NCBI GenBank assembly: GCA_026545225.1
Contig: CM048852.1
Coordinates: 8,852,501 to 8,916,500, forward strand
Length of the DNA: 64,000 bases
Source of the DNA: Cornus controversa
Taxonomy: Eukaryota > Streptophyta > Magnoliopsida > Cornales > Cornaceae
Direction: 5' to 3'
Shown here: piece by piece, positions 26,101-36,100 of the stretch
Numbering within the stretch: position 1 is the first letter of the stretch
How the letters are laid out: every line of letters begins with the position of its first letter
The notes under the pieces: model-generated
Database searches by the model: none
Told to the model about the DNA's origin: nothing
What the model saw: the letters and a program-made list of their open reading frames with translations, nothing else
Made by a program: the position numbers and the translations under genes

Positions 26101-29100
26101 CTTGATAAACAATGAAAATCTGCAAAATTTCTCAATTTTTTATAATTTTATTTTATTTCTTGAAGTGGTGTTCAAATTCAACAGATTTTGCCAAATAAGT
26201 AGTTGGCATTTAAACTGCTCTGGATATGCCTGAGTGCCAGAAGTTCTGTGCATTCCATTTAACGAGTGCAACAGTATATCTGTAAACAGAGTTATCTCTT
26301 TCATTATAAACAAAGAGCTATCTTAATTAGGAAAAAAAACGAAGAAATTTTTTTTTTCTCAACAACACCTTAGTTTCCTTATATATTTATTTTTAACCGA
26401 CTCTCTCTCTCTCTCTCCCAATAGAATTTTCTTTCCTTTTTTTCAAGAAAGCCCTATTTTAGAAAGGGTTTAGAAATTCTATTTTAGCCAAATCTCTCTT
26501 TCTTTTTCCTTTTTTCTTTTCTTTCACTCTCTATAGAATTGTACTATTTTGTTTAGCTGTGGATTTAGATCACAAAAATTTGATAAAGGGAGTTTAGAAA
26601 TTATACTTCAACCCATTCTTTGTACTTTTTCTCTTCTTAAACGAGAGAATTTTTGTTGTAGTTCATTAGTTATTGTGATATGGGATTTTTGATTCTTAAT
26701 TTAATGAAATTTAATATTAGTCTTATAATATATTATTACATATATAAAAAAAATATATGTTTATTATTCGCCATGTCCCTGTCATGTTCGTGTCTTAATA
26801 TTTTAGGATTTGCCATGTTGACGTGTGCCTGTGTCTGTGTCTGTCTATGTCTGTGTCGTGTCTCGTATCCGTATTCATGTTTCTTAGATGATTATAATTA
26901 TAAAATATGAGATAGTGACAGGTTCCTATATGGAGCACTCTTGTCTCTAGGTTACTTGCCGGCTATGTAATGAATGTATTAATAATCATTATATATATAT
27001 ATATATATTTATTTATTTATTTATTTATGGTTAGGTAAATACTCACACCCACACCCACAAATGGCCACTATGGGGCTCGAAGCCCTCACCTCCCCTTCGA
27101 GGGAGGAGAGGTTATATTTTTTATCGTAAGAATCTTCTTGGTATGTAAATCAAATATAGGGTTAGGGTTCCTCACACACTCTCCCTCTACTGCACACCCC
27201 ATTGTAATGCCCGTCACACCTTGCCAACCAAACCTGTGTAATTCCTCAGTGTCAAACCACCATAGCCCCATCACAACTACCATTGCGTTGCAACCTTTCA
27301 AGCTCTGTTACATTCCATTGTCCTGCAACTTTCGAAGCTCTGTCGCATTCCATTGCCACATAACACCGTCACTTCGTTGTTACCAGCATAGTTGGTAAAC
27401 ACACGAATTGTGCGCGTATTATTTGCATACATATATTTTTTACGTATACGTCTGTCTGCCACCCAACTTGTAATAATGCGGAAAAAACACATTTTTTTGT
27501 GCCTAAGCGTACAAAACTCTGCTATTCGGCTGCTGTATAGGAGATTAGGAGACTACTGTCCAATACGTGCCCCAAATTCAAAGCCTTCTTGTTTCCAATT
27601 CTGAATTATGTGTTTTAGTCATACAAAAAAACCACTTACATGCCAGTATGCCAAAATCGTCTCTCTCTCTCTCTCTCTATTTTCTGGCCACAGGTATCTA
27701 CTATCTTCTCTCACGGTGACTGTAGAAAACCTTCAACTACCAGTACATTGCAACAGAGAAGGTGACAGTGCAGTTGAAGATGAAAGTCTGAATAGATTCT
27801 CATTGTACTCCAGTTACTTAGGTGCTCCTTTGCGTCTGTTTCCTCTGTTGTCCAATTGCATATATATATGGATTTGTATATCTACATATAATTCTTGGAG
27901 AGATTGAGAACATGGTTTACTTTTGAGAGATTGTCAGCAATAGATAGCTTTCGAGATCGTTAGAGAAGAGGTGAGTGCCTTATGGACATGGAAAATATAT
28001 ATCATATTTTATTAATATATAAAAATTCTCTTTCTAATGTGAACTTATTAGTAGGAGACTGGGTGGCCAATATTTTATAATAATATATATGAGATTTATA
28101 TATATTATAGACATGTACAGAACAGACACATATGACATACCTAATGTTAATAGATTTAATAACTATTGCTAGTGTTTCTGTAGATTCAATCCTTTATTTG
28201 GAGGCTTAGAGGGGCTAGATAGAGCAATCTCATCAAAATAAGCAGAAGGCATTATTAGTGGGAGCAGAGACTAAATTTTGCCATGTCTGCATGGAAAAAT
28301 TTCCTCTCTATTAGACTAAATTTCTATCATTTTTTTAGTATTGAAATGAAACTAATGGCATAGGAAAAGAAAGAAATATGTGTGGCCGAATTTTTAGTAC
28401 CGAACTTTTAAACAAGAGAAGTATTATACCCGAACATATCTGTATCTGTATTTTACTGGTTCCGTTTTTTGTGCTGAATTTTTAATGTTTTATTAGTAAA
28501 AAAATCGAATTATACCCGTGCGTATATGAACACCTATCTTTTTCTGCACCATATTTATAAAACTATGGTTACCACAAGTGCACCTTTATACCCCATGTCG
28601 CACCACTACACACTAGCACCACCACAAAGTTAAATGTGTCATGAAACATCTTTCTATAGATCAAAGTTTCAAGAACGAAATTAATGGTGGTTCCCTTCTA
28701 TGGTTATGTATATATGCACATATATATTTATATGCATGTATGTGTATATATATATATATATATATATTTATGAGCAGTCATAGCTTGGTTCCTATATCGA
28801 GCTACCGCCCTGCTATGTAATGAATGTATTAAAATACCCATCCTATTTATATATATATATATATTTTTACAAAAATCTCCTTGGTAAGTAAATCTCATAT
28901 AGGGTTAGGGTTCCTCACATACTCTTGATCTAACTCACCCCCCATTGCGATGCCCGTCACCACCTTGCCATCCAAACCTGTCACTCCTTAGGCCACAAAC
29001 CACCATGGCCGCATTGCAACCACCATTACAACACAGCTTCCCAATTTCTGTTGCATTACATTGCCACGTACCATCATCAGTTTGTTGAAACCACAATTCA

Positions 29101-30089
29101 CCATGATACTCCATGTCACACCGTCGGACACCACCACCACAAAGTCTGCAACATGCAACATGTCAGGAAACATCTTTCTATAGATCTCAGTTTCAAGAAC
29201 AAAATTAATGGTGGTTCTCTTACGTATATTTTATACACACACAACATACATATTTATTTGCATATATGTGTTTATGTGTATCTATGATTTTAATTATTGT
29301 ATGTTTGTTTGTTTTCTTTGATCTTTGAATTATGGTAATTACAGAGGTTGGTAGGCGAAATGGGATTGGGGTTGGGTGAACCCTTTGCCTGAGCCAAGGA
29401 GGGGCAGGCTCGAGGAAGGGGTCCTTATCATTTCTGCCCTGTTGTCATTCTTATAAAGATGCAAATTTCCAATAGGGAGAGGTAACCCACATACCGTGGT
29501 CTCTCACAAATTAATGTCCACCTATCTGTTACTCATTTTGACACGAGTCAACTCTTAGTTACCTAAAAGGTGCTCAGAACTATGAGGGGTGCAATGCTTT
29601 TTTGTCAAGAAAAATTATTGTGCAGTCTTTCAAAATTGTGTACCGATCTATTGTTACTTGTCACATGCTTAAACGATTAATATACATACATGTTTGATAT
29701 AGCAAATCACTAACGAACTCATACATGGTCATGTCTGTATGTTTGATATAGCAAATTGCCTACAAATACATGCATGGTCTTGTCCCTGCTTTTAGGTTCT
29801 GGAGAAATATCATGGTTGAGATGCTGTGTCCGTCTTGAATCACAACATTCATTTGTGTCCACAATTCATATGGGAGATCTATGTACCAATCAAGTGCTTT
29901 AGGGTTGTATTCATCGTTGCATCTCACATTATATTGGGGTAACCATGATTTCTTAATAAAAATGGCACAAAGAAGATGGGATAACACTTGGGCATTCTGT
30001 CTTCGAGGCCATTTGATTGGTCTCCTGTCACGAGAAGAGAGGAAAATGCAATGGAAAATAAGAACATTTTCTAGGTGATGTTTACCCAA

Positions 30090-30125
<36 letters not shown>

Positions 30126-33100
30126 GAAGTTCGCAGTCTAATTCGTCAGAAATTCAAAAGCAGGGATTGTCAACTCTATTGACACTTTTTATTTTTTATG
30201 AGTAACTCTATTGACCAATCTAAGCTCCAGCCCACAAGCACCTATTTTCTTTTGTGATTTAGCCTCTGCTTTACTCCTTGCCCCTAAACTTACAAATAGA
30301 GGCAACATGCATATAAATAAGCAAGCATGTGTGGATACTTTTTGAAATTGTTCAATCTTGTTCCCCAGAGCACCAGGAATCTTAAACATATTCTATGTAC
30401 AAGTTACAGTTTATAGGTATTTATCAGTGGATAATGATGTTGAATTTATAAAAAATTGTCAAAACATATTTTCTTCATCTGTAATATATTAGGGTTCAAT
30501 TTATATCTGGGAGTTTCCGCAACTAGACCCCTTCCCCCCTTCTTTTTCTTAATTGGGAAACAAAGTAATTTTCCTAGGATGCATCTGGACAGCTGAACAG
30601 TGACAGAGCCAGAAATTTTTTTGAGAGGTGGCTGCCAGGGCCTTTAACACAATAAGATAAAAAAAATTCAAACTACTATAAAACAAAAGAACTTGTGAAC
30701 TGATGTTTTAATTAAAAATTTCTCATATTTCCATTTCAGTTTTTTTTAGGGGCGGCTGCCCCCACTGACCAATACATAGCTCCGTCCCTGCAGCTGATGG
30801 AAATTGAATGGAATCATTTTGGTTTATATGGCATTTAAAGATAGATATCCATCATCTAGAATGGGATTTTTTTTAAAACTTGTATCTATTTCACATATGT
30901 TGGTAGAAGTTTGAAACATTGATGGATTGAGAACACCCACTACTTCTCCGTACCATAGTTGCAGCTTCCACTTTCTTATGACACCAGTTTTTGCTGATGA
31001 ACAATACTTTACTTTTCTGAGTAATATAAATCATAATGAAACTCTATGTTAGTGCACATCCAAATGCATATCTTGTTAAATTAGTTTACATAACTTCTGT
31101 AATTTTGCAACTTTGTGTAGATTTTGTTATATATATATAATCTCAAGGTGGTTGAATGTTATACATTCTTGTTTAAATATCATCCATTTTCATTAATATT
31201 TGAATTTGTAGGGCTCGGAATAAGTATATAACTACGTAGCTAGTACAAATACACATGCAAATTTATCCACCGAAAAGAAAAAAAAAAGAGAGAGAGAGAA
31301 AGAAAGGAAAACTAAATAAAACCATATTAAGGGCAGAACATGATGGCAAGTGTGGACCTGATTATACTGGGAAGGGAAGTTGAAGTTTGATGATGCTCGA
31401 GACTTGATTCTCAGTGAAGAAATTCGCAGTAGGGAAACAGGTGAACTATTTGGATCTGCTGTAAATACAGAGAGCAGAGGAAGAACTTCTGAAAGAATAG
31501 GTGCGGATCGCAGCAAATCAAAATCCAGACGTAAAGACAAGTCGAGTACTGGAAAATTATCTGGCAATTTTTGGAATTGCAGAAAGAAGGGACATTTAAA
31601 GAAAGATTGTCAGTTACCAAGGAAGAACGACAAAGGGGAGCAGGAATCTATAAACGTAGCCATAGAGGAGGTTGCTGACGCTTTGATTTTGAGTGTGGAT
31701 AGTCTGGTTGAGTCATGGGTTCTTGACTCAGATGCATCGCTTCACTCTACTCCACATTGAGAAATCATGGAGAACTATGTCTGTGGTGATTTTGGGAAGG
31801 TTTATCTGGCTGATGATGAACCTTTGAATATTGTGGGTAAGGGAGACATTCGGATCAAGCAATCGAATGGGGCTGTTTGGAAGATTCAGAATGTAAGGGA
31901 TGTTCTTGGCTTAAAGAGAAATTTGATTTCTGGGGGACAGCTTGATGGCGAAGGGCATTTAGTAAACTTTGTGGGTGGTTTGTGGAAAATCACTAAAGGA
32001 GCTATGATTGTGGCTCGTGGAAGCAAGACTGGTACTCTCTACGTGATGACAAACACTAAGAACACCGTTGTAGTTGCTGATGCAGGCATTGATTCAAACC
32101 TGGGGCACTATAGGCTAGGTCATATAAGTGAGAAGGGGATGAAGGTACTTTTGTCAAAGGGTCAATTTTTCAAAGGTTGACAGAAAACTTAAGAGAAAAG
32201 TTAGAGTTGGTTCATACAGACGTGTGGGGACCTTCTCTAGTTTCATCTCTTGGTGGCTCATCATAGTATGTTATCTTCATCGATGATACGACAAGAAAGA
32301 TATAAGTTTATTTTCTGAAAAATAAATCTAATGTATTTGACACTTTCAAGAAGTGGAAGGCCATGGTGGAGAATGAAACAAGATTGAAGATAAAGTGTTT
32401 GGGGTCTGATAATAGGGGTGAGTATGACGATAGAGGCTTCAAAGAGTTTTGTGCTACTAGTGAGATCAGAATGGAGAAGATTGTTCCTGGAACACTGCAA
32501 CAAAACAGTGTCGCAGAACGCATTAACAAAACCTTGAATGCGCGTGCTCGGAGTATGATAATATATGTTGGGTTGCGTAAGATGTTTTGGGCTAATGTAG
32601 TTAACATTGCTACATACTTGATCAACCGGGGACCTTCTGTTCCTTTAGATGTAGACTTACCAGACGAGGCTTGGAGCAGAAAAGAGGTAAATCTTTCACA
32701 CCTGAAAGTGTTAGGTTGTGTTCCGTATGTGCACATAAGTTTTGATGCTAGAAGCAAGCTTGATCCGAAGTCTAAAAAGTGTACTTTTATTGGGTATGAC
32801 ACTGATGACTTTGGTTATCGGTTCTGGGATGATCAAAATTAGAAGATTATTAGAAGCAGAGATGTCATATTCAATAAGAAAGTAATGTATAAGGACGTGT
32901 CAACAACATAATATATTGATGCAGTTGCTTATGTTGAAAATGATGGGTTTGTTGAGTTGGAGGAAATCACTGAGGATGATGTGTAGAAGAGAGTTCAAAA
33001 TAATCTAGAAAATATAGTTCCACAGATGGGACAAGGCACACCTACGACTACGGTGAGACGATCCTCCAGAATCTCTAAACCTACATAGCAGTATTCACCC

Positions 33101-36100
33101 TCTTTATACTATTTGTTGCTGTATGATGGTTGTGAACCAGAGTGTTATGATGAAACAGTGCAGGTTGATGATTCAACCAAGTGGGAGTCAGCTATAGTGG
33201 ATGAGATGGACTCACGCATGTCAAATTAGACATGGGAGCTAACTGAGCTACCAAAGGGCAAGAAGGTTTTACATAACAAGTGGGTTTACCAGATTAAGGA
33301 AGACATGATGGCAATAAGCGCTACCAAGTCAGATTGGTTGTGAAGGGATTTCAATTGAAGAAAGGAGTTGATTACGTTTAGATCTTCTCTCCGGTTGTGA
33401 AGCTGACTACAATCAGATTGGTACTGTCACGCCCCAAAATTCGAACCGCTAGGACTCCCCCTATCCGAGCCCGAATCCCAGGCAGTGAGGTGTCATGATC
33501 GCCTGATTGTCACTCCAAGACCCGAACAACCATGACAAACTACCATTATCACCCTCGGTTCCTACCCGGACCACCGAGATCATTACATACATCGGAAGTC
33601 TCTACATTTATCAACACATCTATCCCTCACCAAATATATTACAATGATCAACAATCTAAGTTATCATTTCATAAATCAGCAGAAGCATTTTGTTAGGTTG
33701 GCTTAAATTTTTATTGTGATTAGGTTTCTATTATAGAGTTGTATCTTATTAGGTAATTTCTTAGTAGACAAGTCTTACTCTCAAGGAAGGAAAGTACTTG
33801 TTAGGCAAGTCTTGGGCTCTAAGGAATTGTAATCCTTGTCCACCAAGGAATTGAGTTTTGGACTCTGTAAATAGTTACCTATGTTATAGATTGAGATGAG
33901 TGAGAAGAAAAGAGGCAATACTCTCATTGTTTCGAGAGGACAACTCTTACGTAGAGGTAACACTCTCATTGTTATTGAGAGGACACTTAGAGGGAATTAT
34001 TGTTTAGAATTTGTGATTTCCTTTTGAGTGAGATTGGGTGTATAAGGGTTAATGATTGAGAGTTAAGCGTACTCTTGATACAATCTTTCAACTTGTACTG
34101 TTACAATTTATATAGTGAAATCGGGCTCTTTGTGGATGTAGGTTTGTTTAGCCAAATCACGTATAATTCTTGGTGTGTTCTTGCAAAGTTCTTCGTGCTT
34201 GTTTACTTATCATCACATCCTAATATTTGGTAGTTCATGATTGGGGGCTTATTTCTCATCATATTGTTTATACCATTATTATCATGTATACATGCATACA
34301 TAAGTAATTCAAGTTCATTACGTATACCCTTCATTGAAAACATGCGTCCATAAGTCCTTTTACAACACACAGCTAGTGCACTTTTCGATTGATCAAAGTG
34401 CTTCTTTTGATTGTGCGTTAACACATTTCGATTATGCGAAATGGGAGTTTCGATTGGTCAAAAAGTTATGCTTGATCGAAGTTTTATCGAAGTACTATCG
34501 AAACTCTACTGGAATTTGACCACCTTCTATTAAACCATTACGATACTTGGTCGATTAATTGAGGCATTTCGATTGATCAAAACAGGGGTTTCGATTTATC
34601 GAAATCCCTCGAACACTGTATCTTTACAGAATTTTATAAGTGTCACTTCTCACACTTGATTCCCATTCTCATCATACATGAACCTCATTTGACCAATTCA
34701 TCAACACAACCATTCTCACAAGTTTATATATGCAAAAATGAATATAAATGAAAAATCATCATTTAAATTGTCTAGCATCTACTGTGCTCAAAACTATGCT
34801 TATAATGTATGAAATCATAAGACATAAATAATACATGTTCTCGAAACATAAATGACCTTTAAATGTTCACCACATGCATATTGTCCACAATTCGGACATG
34901 CATTCAAATAAAGTAATAAAAGTCTTTAAATGAAACCGAGACCGCTCCACACCAATTCACAATTGGGGATACTCATCACCTCCTTTCCATTTCCTGAAAA
35001 GAGTTAATACTCATGGGATGAGTTACAACACGTTCAGTAGGAATGTCTAAAACACAATTCCGTAAGTTCCGTGAATACCACATAAACATACATTTGCATT
35101 TAATCATGTTAAGCAAACATCCGGACATCACAACTATATCACAAGCAATATATAATGCAACGTGATATGCATAGCTCTCTCATACTCTTCACACATCCAT
35201 TGGGTTTTGGTTTTACAGTCTGCCCAATCCCACCTAATTGAGGCTCCATTACCAGTTTACCTCATCATAGGACTATGTTTTATGGAGTATCCTCTTCCAT
35301 TTAGTCCGGGGCCCAAATAAAGATCACTCCATAGGGTTCCTCCCTGGATTGCCTAGCAAGGCTCCAAACGGATTACCTTACCACTCGTCAAGAGGGTTCA
35401 CCACCCTCACCGTGCCAATGAAGATGAATCTCACATGTTCATGATAGTGTGCACATATAGTTCAAAGCAATGTAATACTAATTGTCATGCTTGCACATTT
35501 TCCAAATGAATGTAACATACTTCCACATTGAACATGTTTCACATATTACACATTTCATATCACTTATATTGGCAATTAAACATGCTTTCATGACAATTAT
35601 CAAGCACATATGTGTCACTTTCACATTTACACATGAATTCATGTATCCTTCACAATTCAACCTCAACATGCTTATATAATTATCTAAGGCATAGACATGT
35701 AATTACATCATTTGACATTGATAATTCACTAAGTTGTATAATCTAATATGCTTTAACCTTAAAAGACATTTAATTATACCCACATAACCAATTGGTTGCC
35801 ATAAACAATCAATATACTCACAAAAATCCCGGAAGAGCTTTCAAATAATTTTTTCAAATTTCTCACCGAAATCAATTTCTCCGAATTCGATCCCGGACGG
35901 ATCAAACTCGAGCTCTCAATGTGTAGACAAACTCTTCCTTCTTCAGCGTCTTTTAATTATCGCCCCAAGCATCTCAAATTCAATGGAGAAGGGAAGAAGA
36001 TGATATAGCTATATATAGATATATATTGCTCTCACTATTCGGTTGATGAGAATGAGAAATGAGGGCTGAGTCATTTCCTTTCTATTTATGGACCTAGTAT

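Noticed and set aside
29760-30089. 109-codon minus-strand frame
   Set aside because: No recognisable domain, inside an intron of a real gene, next to a poly-A run; kept only as spacer.
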